A stretch of 64,000 nucleotides of DNA from Rhodobacterales bacterium HTCC2255 (lineage in GTDB: Bacteria > Pseudomonadota > Alphaproteobacteria > Rhodobacterales > Rhodobacteraceae), in contig DS022282.1 of assembly GCA_000153745.1 (NCBI GenBank), positions 1,324,066 to 1,388,065 on the forward strand, given 5' to 3'. The notes under the pieces are model-generated. The model was not told the origin of the DNA, did not search any database, and was given only the letters and a program-made list of their open reading frames with translations. Position 1 is the first letter of the stretch; the number at the start of each line of letters is the position of its first letter. Shown piece after piece: positions 46,387-55,408 of this stretch. The position numbers and the translations under genes are program-made.

Positions 46387-46986
46387 TTATAAATTACCTA
46401 ATATTTTTTTCACTAGGGACTGAACTTGTTCTTGTACGTATACTATAGAATTGGTTTCAATTATATAGTCCGCTCTATCTCGTTTAATTTTATCAGGTAA
46501 TTGTTTTGATAAAATTAAGTCAAATGTTTTTTCGTTCATATCATTTCGTGACATTACTCTTTTTCGCTGAGTTTCTTCATCTATTGAAACAACTAATACC
46601 GCATCTAACCATTGATCTGCTTTTGTTTCATACAGTAAGGGAATATCAACAACAGCTAATTTTTGGTTTGATATATTACACGCTTCAATAAAAGCTGACC
46701 GATGCTCTTTTATTGCAGGATGCACAATATTCTCGATTTTTGAAAATAGGTCTTTATTTGATAGAAGTTCATTCTTTAGCAAATTCCTATCAACTCCTGC
46801 ACTAGTTACACATTCTGGTAGAATATCATATATTTTTTCAATGGTTGATCTATCACTAGTATATAATTCATGTACTGCAGCGTCTGCATCCCAAACAGCA
46901 ATAGATAAATCACGAAACATTTCTGCTGTAGTGGTCTTACCCATACCGATAGAACCAGTTAACCCAAGAATAAATGTCTTTATCAT
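46387..46986 (-). CDS. coaE: Dephospho-CoA kinase
   Basis: Phosphorylates the 3'-hydroxyl of dephospho-CoA, the last step of coenzyme A synthesis. It has 199 residues. The P-loop is GLTGSIGMGKTTTAEMF at 8-24, followed by DADAAVHELY, the lid segment with VVSIDEETQRKRVMSRN and the QLPDKIKRDRADYIIETN signature. Its start overlaps the aroE stop by 4 bases. dnaQ begins 1 base after its stop, so the operon is tightly packed. Confidence 0.96.
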   Translation of the reverse strand: MIKTFILGLTGSIGMGKTTTAEMFRDLSIAVWDADAAVHELYTSDRSTIEKIYDILPECVTSAGVDRNLLKNELLSNKDLFSKIENIVHPAIKEHRSAFIEACNISNQKLAVVDIPLLYETKADQWLDAVLVVSIDEETQRKRVMSRNDMNEKTFDLILSKQLPDKIKRDRADYIIETNSIVYVQEQVQSLVKKILGNL

Positions 46987-47804
46987 AATTCAGCCAACAC
47001 TTTTTTTCGCAGTATTTCGTCAATAGCTGGTTCTACTCCAAACCAACTCTTAAAGCCTGGGACAGCTTGATATAACAACATTCCCAAACCATCAACAGTA
47101 GTACATCCTGTCTTACGTGCTTTTAATATAAGTGGTGTAATAAGAGGATTATAAACAATGTCCGTTACTAGTGTATTAGACGTTAGTGTGTTTAAGTCTA
47201 CATTTAAACTACTAGATCCTACCATACCAAGTACCGTCGTGTTTATAAGAGTGTTTATTTTTGGAAGATGTATACTAATATTATTCCAATCAATAACAGA
47301 AATTTTATTTCCAAATATATCTGCTAACTTTTCTGCTCTTTCATATGTTCTGTTAGCTAGTATAATTTTTGGTGTACCTTGAGCTAAAAGCGAATATATT
47401 ATAGATCTAGCTGCACCACCTGCACCAAGTACCATTGCTGGTCCTACATTAGCTCTCCATTCAAGCGCTGAATTTTTTAAATTATCAATAAATCCTGTAC
47501 CGTCAGTATTATCAGCATAAATTTTATTATCTTTAAAAATTAAAGTGTTGGCTGCACCAATTTTATTTGCTCTGTCTGTGGCAAATGTAGATATTCTTAA
47601 AGCATTTTCTTTATGTGGTACTGTTACATTTACTCCTGCATATCCTTCATCAATTAATTCTTTAATACCCGATGTAAATCTTTCAGGATTTAAACTAATT
47701 TTAATATATGAACCATTAATGTCATATTTGTCTAACCAGTAATTATGTATTATTGGAGATTTGCTTTGCTCAATTGGCCAACCTACTACACCTGCCTTTA
47801 TCAT
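46983..47804 (-). CDS. aroE: Shikimate dehydrogenase
   Basis: NADPH-dependent reduction of 3-dehydroshikimate in the chorismate pathway. The 273-residue protein shows the shikimate-binding QSKSPIIHNYWL, the catalytic lysine in NVTVPHKENAL, the N-T-D-G segment DNTDGTGF, the dinucleotide loop VLGAGGAARSI and the C-terminal DGLGMLLYQAVPGFKSWFG. It overlaps both maf and coaE by 4 bases. Confidence 0.96.
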   Translation of the reverse strand: MIKAGVVGWPIEQSKSPIIHNYWLDKYDINGSYIKISLNPERFTSGIKELIDEGYAGVNVTVPHKENALRISTFATDRANKIGAANTLIFKDNKIYADNTDGTGFIDNLKNSALEWRANVGPAMVLGAGGAARSIIYSLLAQGTPKIILANRTYERAEKLADIFGNKISVIDWNNISIHLPKINTLINTTVLGMVGSSSLNVDLNTLTSNTLVTDIVYNPLITPLILKARKTGCTTVDGLGMLLYQAVPGFKSWFGVEPAIDEILRKKVLAEL

Positions 47805-48400
47805 GTTTTTATTAACTCTCTCTTACGTAAAAAATCTAATACCTCTAATAATGGAAATCCCAATACAGTAAAATAATCACCTTGAATTCTATTAAATAAA
47901 TTTACGCCATTGTTTTCCAATAAATAACATCCCACTGAAGATAAAATATCTGTCCCTGATGTTTGAATATAATATTCTAAATATTCATCTGTAAAATCTC
48001 TCATGAATAGTTGGGCCCTAGAAGTAGTCCTCCACACGGGTTTATTATTATCATAAATAACAGCTGAAGATAATAATTGATGTGATTTACCTCTTAATAA
48101 TTTGAGTGTTTCTTTTGCTTCGTTTAAGGTTCGTGCTTTAGATATAATTTCATTATTACAAACTAAAATTTGATCACATCCTATAATTATATCTGTAGGA
48201 AAATTATTAGCTACTCTTATTGCTTTATATTCAGCTAATGCATCTGAAATATCTTTTGGTTTTGCATCTTCATTTTTTAAGGATTCTTTTATCGTATCTT
48301 CATCAATTTTAGCCGCAATCGATTGAAAATTAACTTCTGCTTGTAGCAATAATTTTCTTCTTATTTTAGATTCTGATGCTAGAATAATTTTCTGTTTCAC
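47801..48400 (-). CDS. maf: Maf nucleoside triphosphate pyrophosphatase
   Basis: Hydrolyses non-canonical or pyrimidine nucleoside triphosphates, a house-cleaning enzyme. At 199 residues it has the N-terminal LASESKIRRKLLLQAEVNF motif (S-x-x-R-R-x-L-L), the conserved acidic GCDQILV, and SSVGCYLLENNGVNLFNRIQGDYFTVLGFPLLEVLDFLR near the C-terminus. The start codon is GTG (48398-48400). It is the first gene of its operon and transcribes away from the AT-rich origin region. Confidence 0.94.
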   Translation of the reverse strand: MKQKIILASESKIRRKLLLQAEVNFQSIAAKIDEDTIKESLKNEDAKPKDISDALAEYKAIRVANNFPTDIIIGCDQILVCNNEIISKARTLNEAKETLKLLRGKSHQLLSSAVIYDNNKPVWRTTSRAQLFMRDFTDEYLEYYIQTSGTDILSSVGCYLLENNGVNLFNRIQGDYFTVLGFPLLEVLDFLRKRELIKT

Positions 48401-48441
48401 TTAATACCTTTAATATTTATTATTATCTGTTGTTTATAATA

Positions 48442-48450
48442 TGTGGATAA
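48442..48450 (-). other. DnaA box, perfect consensus
   Basis: TGTGGATAA, the reverse complement of the consensus TTATCCACA. Confidence 0.8.
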
Positions 48451-48468
48451 GATGTGTTTAAATAATTG

Positions 48469-48477
48469 TTATCAACA
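48469..48477 (+). other. DnaA box, one mismatch
   Basis: TTATCAACA, one base from TTATCCACA, 18 bases right of the perfect box and in the opposite orientation. Confidence 0.6.
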
Positions 48478-48571
48478 TCTAAATGATTTTTTTTTAAAAC
48501 AATTAACACGTTTCCCAAAAACTTAACATTTTATTAGGTGTTAATAAAAAATTCTTTTATTTTTTCAAGCT

Positions 48572-48580
48572 TGTGGATAG
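48572..48580 (-). other. DnaA box, one mismatch
   Basis: TGTGGATAG, reverse complement CTATCCACA, one base from consensus. Confidence 0.6.
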
Positions 48581-48640
48581 CTTTTTAGTCACTTTTTATT
48601 CTTAGTTATACATTTTAAAGATTCTAGATATTGTTATATA

Positions 48641-48653
48641 TATCAATAGTTTA
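48641..48653 (+). other. IHF-type site in the origin region
   Basis: TATCAATAGTTTA matches the IHF consensus WATCAANNNNTTR at every fixed position. IHF sites are a known component of alphaproteobacterial origins. Confidence 0.55.
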
Positions 48654-48658
48654 GTTAT

Positions 48659-48667
48659 TTTTCCACA
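48659..48667 (+). other. DnaA box, one mismatch
   Basis: TTTTCCACA, one base from TTATCCACA; it faces the box at 48671 four bases away, forming a near-palindromic pair. Confidence 0.6.
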
Positions 48668-48670
48668 CCT

Positions 48671-48679
48671 TGTGTATAA
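48671..48679 (-). other. DnaA box (TTATNCACA type)
   Basis: TGTGTATAA, reverse complement TTATACACA, fits the relaxed consensus TTATNCACA. Confidence 0.7.
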
Positions 48680-48834
48680 CTTTGTTTACAGAGTATGGGT
48701 TCATTATTTTTGTGAGTAACAGTGTTACTTAAATATAATCCCCACTTTCCACAGCATATACTACAAACAACTATTATTTCTTAATATATATATTATAGTA
48801 TTTATATTAAGAAATTTGCTTAGAGAAAAATAAT

Positions 48835-49284
48835 ATGGATGTTTTAAATACGCTTTATCCTTGGATAAAAGTTGTACACTTAGTTGCAGTAATTTCTTGG
48901 ATGGCAGGTCTATTATATTTACCAAGATTATATGTTTATCACGTAGAAACAAAATCCATACATTTGAATGCAGAAGAGACAATCATAAAATGGGAATATC
49001 TATTATTAAAACGTATAATGAATCCAGCGATGGTCGTTACTTGGATATTCGGTATTATATTAGCCTTAACGCCTAATATAATTGACTGGTCAGAAATCTG
49101 GATCTGGGTAAAACTAATTTCTGTTATTTTAATGAGTGGATTTCATGGCTTCTTAATCAAACAACATAAATTGTTAGAAAGAGGTATTTTTCAATATTCT
49201 GGAAAACAATATAGATTTTTAAATGAAATACCTACAGCATTAATGATAATAATCATAATAATGGTAATTGTAAGACCTTTTTGA
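48835..49284 (+). CDS. hemJ: Protoporphyrinogen IX oxidase HemJ
   Basis: A 149-residue membrane protein of the HemJ (UPF0093) family, which oxidises protoporphyrinogen IX to protoporphyrin in many Proteobacteria lacking HemG/HemY. Four to five hydrophobic segments are visible. The conserved histidine is in WIKVVHLVAVISWMAGLLYLPRLYVYH (with a second His), followed by KLISVILMSGFHGFL and FLNEIPTALMIIIIIMVIVRPF. It is the first gene right of the origin, in the place where relatives have hemE-hemJ-rho; hemE is not present. Together with hemH it completes the late steps of haem synthesis. Confidence 0.92.
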   Translation: MDVLNTLYPWIKVVHLVAVISWMAGLLYLPRLYVYHVETKSIHLNAEETIIKWEYLLLKRIMNPAMVVTWIFGIILALTPNIIDWSEIWIWVKLISVILMSGFHGFLIKQHKLLERGIFQYSGKQYRFLNEIPTALMIIIIIMVIVRPF

Positions 49285-49286
49285 AT

Positions 49287-49315
49287 TTGACAAATTAATA
49301 CAGTTAAAATATCTA
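49287..49315 (+). promoter_or_regulatory. Candidate promoter for rho
   Basis: TTGACA at 49287-49292, 17-base spacer, TATCTA at 49310-49315, within the 136-base gap between hemJ and rho. It would give a leader of about 100 bases. Sequence match only. Confidence 0.35.
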
Positions 49316-49420
49316 CTATATATACAATCTGGTGACCCACACTAATATAGATTGCAGCCAAAAACATTTTTAAAGTTAAACACCTAAAATTTATTCAGGT
49401 AATTATTTCGTGGTTAAAAT

Positions 49421-50692
49421 ATGGAAAAAGAAAAAGTAAATCTTTCTGAATTGAAAGCAACATCTGCAGCTGACTTATTAAAAGTAGCTGAGACTTTAGA
49501 AATAGAAAACGCATCAACAATGCGTAAAGGTGAAATGATGTTCGCCATTTTAAAAGAAAAGTCAGAAGATGGTGCTGAAGTATCTGGTGATGGTGTAATG
49601 GAGGTGATGTCTGATGGGTTTGGTTTTTTAAGATCGCCACAGGCAAATTATTTACCTGGTCCTGAAGATATATATGTATCTCCACAAATGATACGCAAAC
49701 ATTCTTTAAGAACTGGTGATACCGTTGAGGGCTGGATTTCACAGCCAGAGGAAAGTGAACGTTACTTTGCAATGACAAAAGTGACACAAATTAATTTTTC
49801 TGATCCAGAAGCTGCAAAACATAAGGTGCATTTTGATAATTTAACACCACTATATCCAAATAAACGATTAAAAATGGAAATAGAGGACCCTACAATTAAA
49901 GATAAAACAGCAAGATTAATTGATCTTGTATCTCCTATTGGAAAAGGACAGAGATCTTTAATTGTTGCACCACCAAGGACGGGAAAAACAGTTATATTAC
50001 AAAATATAGCAAAATCTTTAGAAGCAAATCATCCGGAATGTTTCCTTATAGTGCTATTAATTGATGAACGTCCTGAAGAAGTTACAGATATGCAAAGATC
50101 TGTAAAAGGCGAAGTAATATCTTCTACATTTGATGAACCAGCAACACGTCACGTAGCAGTTTCAGAAATGGCTATTGAAAAAGCAAAAAGACTTGTTGAG
50201 CATGGACGTGATGTAGTTATATTATTAGATTCAATTACAAGGTTGGGAAGAGCATTTAATACTGTTGTACCCTCTTCAGGTAAAGTTCTTACAGGTGGCG
50301 TAGACGCTAATGCTCTACAGCGGCCGAAGCGCTTCTTTGGAGCAGCAAGGAACATAGAAGAAGGTGGATCTTTAACAATTATTGCAACTGCTTTAATAGA
50401 AACTGGATCTAGAATGGATGAAGTTATTTTTGAAGAGTTTAAAGGTACGGGTAATTCTGAAGTTGTACTCGATCGCAAGGTTGCAGATAAGCGTGTATTC
50501 CCTGCGATTGATATATTGAAATCTGGTACGCGAAAAGAGGAACTATTAGTAGATCCAACAGATTTAGCCAAAACATTTGTGTTGCGTCGGATTTTAAACC
50601 CTATGGGAACTACAGACGCAGTTGAATTTTTACTTGGAAAACTCAAAGCTACAAAGTCAAATTCAGAATTTTTTGATTCAATGAACACATAA
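49421..50692 (+). CDS. rho: Transcription termination factor Rho
   Basis: Hexameric RNA helicase that ends transcription at Rho-dependent sites. The 423-residue protein has the N-terminal Rho_N helical domain ([21 protein letters not shown]), the cold-shock-like RNA-binding domain ([22 protein letters not shown]), and the RecA-type ATPase core with Walker [22 protein letters not shown] and [16 protein letters not shown]. The Q and R loops ([32 protein letters not shown]) are intact. The ribosome-binding site is weak. mnmE follows 24 bases after the stop. Confidence 0.97.
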   Translation: MEKEKVNLSELKATSAADLLKVAETLEIENASTMRKGEMMFAILKEKSEDGAEVSGDGVMEVMSDGFGFLRSPQANYLPGPEDIYVSPQMIRKHSLRTGDTVEGWISQPEESERYFAMTKVTQINFSDPEAAKHKVHFDNLTPLYPNKRLKMEIEDPTIKDKTARLIDLVSPIGKGQRSLIVAPPRTGKTVILQNIAKSLEANHPECFLIVLLIDERPEEVTDMQRSVKGEVISSTFDEPATRHVAVSEMAIEKAKRLVEHGRDVVILLDSITRLGRAFNTVVPSSGKVLTGGVDANALQRPKRFFGAARNIEEGGSLTIIATALIETGSRMDEVIFEEFKGTGNSEVVLDRKVADKRVFPAIDILKSGTRKEELLVDPTDLAKTFVLRRILNPMGTTDAVEFLLGKLKATKSNSEFFDSMNT

Positions 50693-50716
50693 GATAAATA
50701 TACTTAAGGGTTTTAA

Positions 50717-52015
50717 ATGAATGATATTATCTTTGCACTAGCCAGCGCAAAGGGAAGAGCTGGTGTATCTGTTATAAGAATATCAGGTGATAATTCTATT
50801 ACTTCCGTAGAAAAAATATTAAGAAAAAACTTATCATCAAATAATAAATGTCTAAGAAAAATTTATGATAGCAATAATAGTGTTATTGATGAGGTATTAA
50901 TATTAACTTTTAAAAAAAGTGCCAGTTTTACGGGCGATGAAACAGTAGAAATTCATTGTCATGGTAGCATTGCAGTTGTTTCACACATTTTAAGAACATT
51001 AAGTAGCCTAGAAAACTTTCGAATTGCGGAGCCAGGTGAATTTACAAGAAAAGCTTTAGAAAATGGAAACCTAGATTTAATACAAGTTGAAGGTCTTGCT
51101 GACTTGATTGAATCGGAAACCGAAGCTCAGCGTCGCCTAGCAGTAAGGTCTATGGATGGCGCTCTATCTAAAAAAGTACAAATATGGAGAAAAGATTTAA
51201 TACGTGCTGTAAGTCTTATAGAGGCTACAATTGACTTTGCTGATGAAGACATACCAACCGACGTTACTCCTGAAGTTCTAGACTTAATTAATAAAACCCA
51301 AATAGAAATAAAATCTGAAATTGACGGATCTTTTGCAGCCGAAAGAATAAGGGAGGGTTTTGAAGTAGCAATAGTTGGGCCTCCTAACATTGGTAAATCT
51401 ACATTGTTAAACGCATTAGCGGGACGAGATGCGGCAATTACATCTGATGTGGCCGGAACAACACGTGATGTTATAGAAGTGAAAATGGATATAAATGGGT
51501 TTGCAGTAACTTTATTAGATACAGCAGGATTAAGAGAAACTACTGATAAGGTTGAAAAAATAGGTGTTGAATTAGCAAAAACAAGGGCAAAAAATGCTGA
51601 TATTAGAGTATTTATTACGCACGATGGTACAGTCAATGAATTAAAACTGAAGCCAGAACTTAATGATATTATCGTAATTGGAAAATCGGATTTATTGGAC
51701 AAAACTGATATTCTATCTATTTCAGGAAAATCAGGTGAAGGGTTAGATTCTTTATTAAAAATAATTTCTGATATACTTGAAGACCTATGTGTGGGTGCCC
51801 AAACAGCAACAAGAGAAAGACACAGGGTTGCAATGGTAAAAGCACAAAAATATTTAGACGAAGGTAAAGCTCTTATGGTAGATAGCTTAGAACTATCAGA
51901 GTTTGCATCTTCAGAATTTCACCAAGGAATACAAACACTAAGCTCACTGATTGGGTCTGTTGGAGTTGAAGATTTACTAGATGAAATCTTTTCTAGTTTT
52001 TGTTTGGGTAAATAG
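50717..52015 (+). CDS. mnmE: tRNA modification GTPase MnmE
   Basis: With MnmG it installs the carboxymethylaminomethyl group on U34 of certain tRNAs. The 432-residue protein has the N-terminal formyl-THF-binding domain (IFALASAKGRAGVSVIRISG), a helical domain and an inserted G domain with GPPNIGKSTLLNAL, the G2 loop TSDVAGTTRDV, DTAGLRET and the N/GKSD-type loop VIGKSDLL. The C-terminal FCLGK corresponds to the conserved C-[FIVL]-G-K end that is essential for modification. mnmG follows downstream on the same strand, so the two subunits are co-encoded. Confidence 0.97.
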   Translation: MNDIIFALASAKGRAGVSVIRISGDNSITSVEKILRKNLSSNNKCLRKIYDSNNSVIDEVLILTFKKSASFTGDETVEIHCHGSIAVVSHILRTLSSLENFRIAEPGEFTRKALENGNLDLIQVEGLADLIESETEAQRRLAVRSMDGALSKKVQIWRKDLIRAVSLIEATIDFADEDIPTDVTPEVLDLINKTQIEIKSEIDGSFAAERIREGFEVAIVGPPNIGKSTLLNALAGRDAAITSDVAGTTRDVIEVKMDINGFAVTLLDTAGLRETTDKVEKIGVELAKTRAKNADIRVFITHDGTVNELKLKPELNDIIVIGKSDLLDKTDILSISGKSGEGLDSLLKIISDILEDLCVGAQTATRERHRVAMVKAQKYLDEGKALMVDSLELSEFASSEFHQGIQTLSSLIGSVGVEDLLDEIFSSFCLGK

Positions 52016-52105
52016 TGTTCCTGTTTGTTAACTCAATTTTGATTCAGCTCTTCCACTTTATGGTGTATTTGAAGTATATAAGAAACCAAAGAAAATTTGA
52101 AATGG

Positions 52106-53980
52106 GTGTTTCACGTGAAACAATATGACGTAATTGTAATAGGGGGTGGTCACGCTGGTGCTGATGCAGCTCACGCTGCTTGGAGATCAGGAGCAAAAAC
52201 TGCACTTATTACACATAAATTCAAAACAATTGGAGAGATGTCTTGCAATCCTGCGATAGGTGGTTTGGGAAAGGGGCATTTGGTTCGGGAAATAGATGCG
52301 CTTGATGGGTTAATGGGTCGAGTTGCAGATAAATCAGGCATACAGTTCAGATTGTTGAATAGAAAAAAAGGCCCTGCTGTCCAAGGCCCAAGAACTCAAG
52401 CTGATAGAGCATTATATCGCGCAGCTATGCAAAAAGAATTTATAGGAGTTGCAGGTCTCGATATTATTGAATCTGAAGTGTCAGATTTAATTATGTGTAA
52501 TAATAAAGTTAGGGGGGTAATCCTTTCAAATAAGAGCCAAATTAATGCTCCTACCGTTGTTTTGACAACTGGAACCTTCCTAAGAGGCATTATCCATATA
52601 GGTGATGTAAGCCGACCGGGTGGTCGAATGGGAGATAAACCTGCAATACCTTTAGCAGAGAGATTAGACAGCTTTGGATTACCGCTTGGGCGTTTAAAAA
52701 CAGGAACCCCACCTCGCCTAGATGCGAGATCAATTAATTGGAATGTATTAGAAACACAATCTGCTGATGATGATCCAGCCCTGTTTTCTTTTCTATCAAA
52801 AAAATCTGACATCCCACGTCAAATAAAATGTGGTATCACACATACAAATACCAATACCCATTCAATAATACAAGAAAACCTATCTAAATCAGCTATGTAT
52901 AGTGGAAAAATAGATGGCGTTGGACCACGGTATTGTCCATCTATTGAAGATAAAATTGTTAGATTTTCAGAAAAAGATAGTCACCAAGTATTTTTAGAAC
53001 CTGAAGGTTTAAATGACCATACTATTTATCCAAACGGTATATCGACCAGTTTACCAGAAGATGTGCAGAATGAATATGTTCACTCTATGTTGGGTTTGGA
53101 AAATGCAAAAATTATACAACCTGGCTATGCAATCGAGTATGACTATGTTGATCCTCGGGCTTTGAAACATACGCTTGAACTTAAAGATATAGGCGGCCTT
53201 TATTTGGCAGGCCAAATAAATGGAACAACAGGTTATGAAGAAGCTGCTGCACAGGGTCTCGTGGCAGGTTTAAATGCAGCAAGAGCTGCACTTGGTAAAG
53301 ACTCTATTATATTTGATAGGGCGCAGGCATATATAGGTGTTATGATTGATGATTTGGTCACGCGTGGAGTAAGTGAGCCTTACCGTATGTTTACTAGCCG
53401 TGCAGAATACAGGTTGTCGCTCAGGGCAGATAATGCAGACCAAAGATTAACAAATTTGGGATTTGAGTGTGGTCTCGTAAGTGAAAAAAGACAATATATC
53501 TTTGAAAAGAAGATGGATGCGATTGATAAAGCAAAGATTTTATTAAATTCATATCTGATAACTCCAACCCAAGCTAAAAAAGCTGGCATTTCTATAAAGC
53601 AAGATGGAATAAGAAGATCTGCTATGGAGCTATTATCATTTAAAGATGTAAGTTTTGATAAATTAGGTTGTATGTGGCCTGACTTATCCAAGATAAATCA
53701 AGAAGTAAGAGATCAACTTGAGAAAGACGCTATTTATATAAATTATATAGACCGTCAGTCAGCAGCAGTAAATGCTATGAGAAAAGATGAGAAACTTATT
53801 ATACCAGAAAACTTCAATTATAGTGACATTTCTGGTCTTTCGAATGAGTTAAAACAAAAACTTATGCATTCACGACCAACATCTCTTGCGCAAGCAGGCA
53901 GAATTGAAGGTATGACCCCAGCAGGCTTGGCGTTAATACTTACATCCATAAGAAAATTTGATGTAAAGAGAACTGCATGA
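52106..53980 (+). CDS. mnmG: tRNA uridine-5-carboxymethylaminomethyl modification enzyme MnmG (GidA)
   Basis: FAD-binding partner of MnmE. The core begins [24 protein letters not shown] with the dinucleotide motif, followed by [26 protein letters not shown] and [25 protein letters not shown]. The start is ambiguous: the frame opens at TTG 52097, GTG 52106 and GTG 52115. GTG 52106 is preferred because it aligns with the M-F-H-V-K start common in Alphaproteobacteria, where this FHVK is encoded by a parS site (52107-52122). This gives 624 residues. Its stop overlaps the rsmG start by 4 bases. Confidence 0.96.
   Translation: MFHVKQYDVIVIGGGHAGADAAHAAWRSGAKTALITHKFKTIGEMSCNPAIGGLGKGHLVREIDALDGLMGRVADKSGIQFRLLNRKKGPAVQGPRTQADRALYRAAMQKEFIGVAGLDIIESEVSDLIMCNNKVRGVILSNKSQINAPTVVLTTGTFLRGIIHIGDVSRPGGRMGDKPAIPLAERLDSFGLPLGRLKTGTPPRLDARSINWNVLETQSADDDPALFSFLSKKSDIPRQIKCGITHTNTNTHSIIQENLSKSAMYSGKIDGVGPRYCPSIEDKIVRFSEKDSHQVFLEPEGLNDHTIYPNGISTSLPEDVQNEYVHSMLGLENAKIIQPGYAIEYDYVDPRALKHTLELKDIGGLYLAGQINGTTGYEEAAAQGLVAGLNAARAALGKDSIIFDRAQAYIGVMIDDLVTRGVSEPYRMFTSRAEYRLSLRADNADQRLTNLGFECGLVSEKRQYIFEKKMDAIDKAKILLNSYLITPTQAKKAGISIKQDGIRRSAMELLSFKDVSFDKLGCMWPDLSKINQEVRDQLEKDAIYINYIDRQSAAVNAMRKDEKLIIPENFNYSDISGLSNELKQKLMHSRPTSLAQAGRIEGMTPAGLALILTSIRKFDVKRTA
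52107..52122. other. parS site 1
   Basis: TGTTTCACGTGAAACA, the perfect 16-bp ParB-binding palindrome, embedded in the first codons of mnmG (F-H-V-K-Q). Confidence 0.93.
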
Positions 53981-54618
53981 GTGATGCGGGGCCAGAGTTT
54001 GATTTGACGTGTATTTGTGATGTTTCACGTGAAACAATTCAAAGCTTAAGGGTTTATGCGAACTTACTCGAAAAATGGAATAAGACCATAAATTTGGTCT
54101 CAAAAAGTACAATAAATCATATGTGGGAGAGACATTTTTTAGATTCAGCACAATTATGGCCTCACATACCAGAGAACGCTAAAACCCTTGTTGATATTGG
54201 GTCTGGTGCAGGTTTTGCAGGTTTGGTTTTAGCAATTATAGGTAAGGAAAAAAACCCAAACCTAAGGGTTGTATTAATTGAAAGTGATACAAGAAAGTGT
54301 GCATTTATGAGAAATGTTTCACGTGAAACAAATATCAATGTTGAGATAATTACAAAAAGAATAGAAGAAGTAGATGATTTGAAGGCTGATGTGGTAACGG
54401 CCAGAGCACTAGCAACAGTTTCACAACTATTGGACTATAGTAAGAATATTCTCAAAAAGAAGGGCATTTGCCTTTTTTTAAAAGGTGATGCTTGCGCAAG
54501 TGAATTAATTGAAGCAAAAAAATCATGGATTTTTTTATCTAAAGAATCCCAGAGTATTACACACACCTCAGGCTGTGTGCTGCAGTTGATGGAGGTTGCG
54601 CATGCCAGTAAAACTTAA
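53977..54618 (+). CDS. rsmG: 16S rRNA m7G527 methyltransferase RsmG (GidB)
   Basis: Methylates G527 of 16S rRNA. The 213-residue protein shows [20 protein letters not shown], the [18 protein letters not shown] motif near 68-82 and [20 protein letters not shown]. Two perfect parS palindromes lie inside the coding sequence; each contributes V-S-R-E-T to the protein (residues about 16-20 and 114-118). It overlaps mnmG by 4 bases and parA by 17 bases (to the chosen parA ATG). The mnmG-rsmG-parA-parB order is conserved. Confidence 0.95.
   Translation: MSDAGPEFDLTCICDVSRETIQSLRVYANLLEKWNKTINLVSKSTINHMWERHFLDSAQLWPHIPENAKTLVDIGSGAGFAGLVLAIIGKEKNPNLRVVLIESDTRKCAFMRNVSRETNINVEIITKRIEEVDDLKADVVTARALATVSQLLDYSKNILKKKGICLFLKGDACASELIEAKKSWIFLSKESQSITHTSGCVLQLMEVAHASKT
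54021..54036. other. parS site 2
   Basis: TGTTTCACGTGAAACA inside rsmG near its 5' end; identical to sites 1 and 3. Confidence 0.93.
54315..54330. other. parS site 3
   Basis: TGTTTCACGTGAAACA inside rsmG, 278 bases after site 2. Three perfect copies within 2.2 kb form the segregation centre. Confidence 0.93.
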
Positions 54619-55387
54619 AAGAGTAGTGTCTATTGCCAACCAAAAAGGAGGGGTTGGTAAAACGACAACAGCTATAAATATGGCAGCAGCAATTGCTCGA
54701 AATGGGCATAAAGTTCTTGTTGTAGACTTAGATCCTCAAGGCAATGCATCGACAGGTCTCGGTATATCTCCAGATGATAGAGAATTTACAGCTTACGATG
54801 TGTTGGTTGATGGAGTTGATATACAAAAAGCAATAGTTGAAACAAACGTAAAAAACTTATCAATTGTAACATCAAACACAGACCTCAGTTCAGCCGATGC
54901 TGAGCTTATGAATGACAAGGGAAGGCTTATAAGGTTAAGAAATTCTCTAGAAGGAATTAGACACTTTGATTACATTTTTATTGATTGCCCACCATCGTTA
55001 AACTTACTTACAATTAATGCATTTGCTGCAAGTGACTCTGTTTTAGTGCCGTTACAGTCAGAATTTTACGCCCTTGAGGGTTTATCACAACTTATTCTGA
55101 CCGTTAGGGAAGTTCGTGAAGCCCTAGGAACAGAATTATTTATTGATGGTGTAGTATTAACTATGTTTGATAGAAGGGTTAAACTTGCCCAGCAAGTTGA
55201 AATAGACGTTCGTGATAATTTAAAAAGTTTAGTTTATAAAACTATAATACCACGCACCGTCAGACTATCAGAAGCACCATCTTATGGTGAAACTATTTTA
55301 GAATACGATGCTTTGGGTCGTGGAGCAGAAGCATATATAGCATTAGGTGATGAATTTTTAAAACGTGATAAGAAAAAGCAAAAATAA
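54602..55387 (+). CDS. parA: Chromosome partitioning ATPase ParA
   Basis: Walker-type ATPase that moves ParB-bound origins to the cell poles. The ATG at 54602 is preferred because GGAGG at 54591-54595 is 6 bases upstream (261 residues); a TTG at 54596 would add two residues. The deviant Walker A is KGGVGKTTT at about 16-24. DLDPQGNASTGLGI, IDCPPSLNLLTINAF and the C-terminal SEAPSYGETILEYD are ParA/Soj signatures. No N-terminal DNA-binding extension is present, so it is the chromosomal Soj type. parB follows 21 bases after its stop. Confidence 0.97.
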   Translation: MPVKLKRVVSIANQKGGVGKTTTAINMAAAIARNGHKVLVVDLDPQGNASTGLGISPDDREFTAYDVLVDGVDIQKAIVETNVKNLSIVTSNTDLSSADAELMNDKGRLIRLRNSLEGIRHFDYIFIDCPPSLNLLTINAFAASDSVLVPLQSEFYALEGLSQLILTVREVREALGTELFIDGVVLTMFDRRVKLAQQVEIDVRDNLKSLVYKTIIPRTVRLSEAPSYGETILEYDALGRGAEAYIALGDEFLKRDKKKQK

Positions 55388-55408
55388 TTTTAGTTATTGG
55401 ATAGAGAA

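Larger units (their letters stand above)
48401..48834. other. Probable chromosomal replication origin (oriC)
   Basis: The only gene-free stretch above 300 bases in the window: 434 very AT-rich bases between divergent maf and hemJ. It contains a perfect DnaA box (TGTGGATAA, 48442-48450), a TTATNCACA-type box (TGTGTATAA, 48671-48679), boxes with one mismatch (TTATCAACA 48469-48477, TGTGGATAG 48572-48580, TTTTCCACA 48659-48667), a weaker CTTTCCACA (48745-48753) and an IHF-like site (48641-48653). The right end (48781-48825) is almost pure A/T and could be the unwinding element. Leading genes point away on both sides and parAB/parS are nearby. In Caulobacter and Rickettsia the origin lies in the same gene neighbourhood (near hemE). 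No dnaA is in the window. Confidence 0.85.

Noticed and set aside
48393-48400. TGTTTCAC half-site resembling parS at the start of maf
   Set aside because: Only one arm is present; the other half (TTAATACC) does not match, so ParB binding is not supported.
48486-48516. CtrA-binding site (TTAA-N7-TTAA) in the origin region
   Set aside because: TTAA pairs are present but with the wrong spacing (5 bases), so no standard CtrA box is supported.
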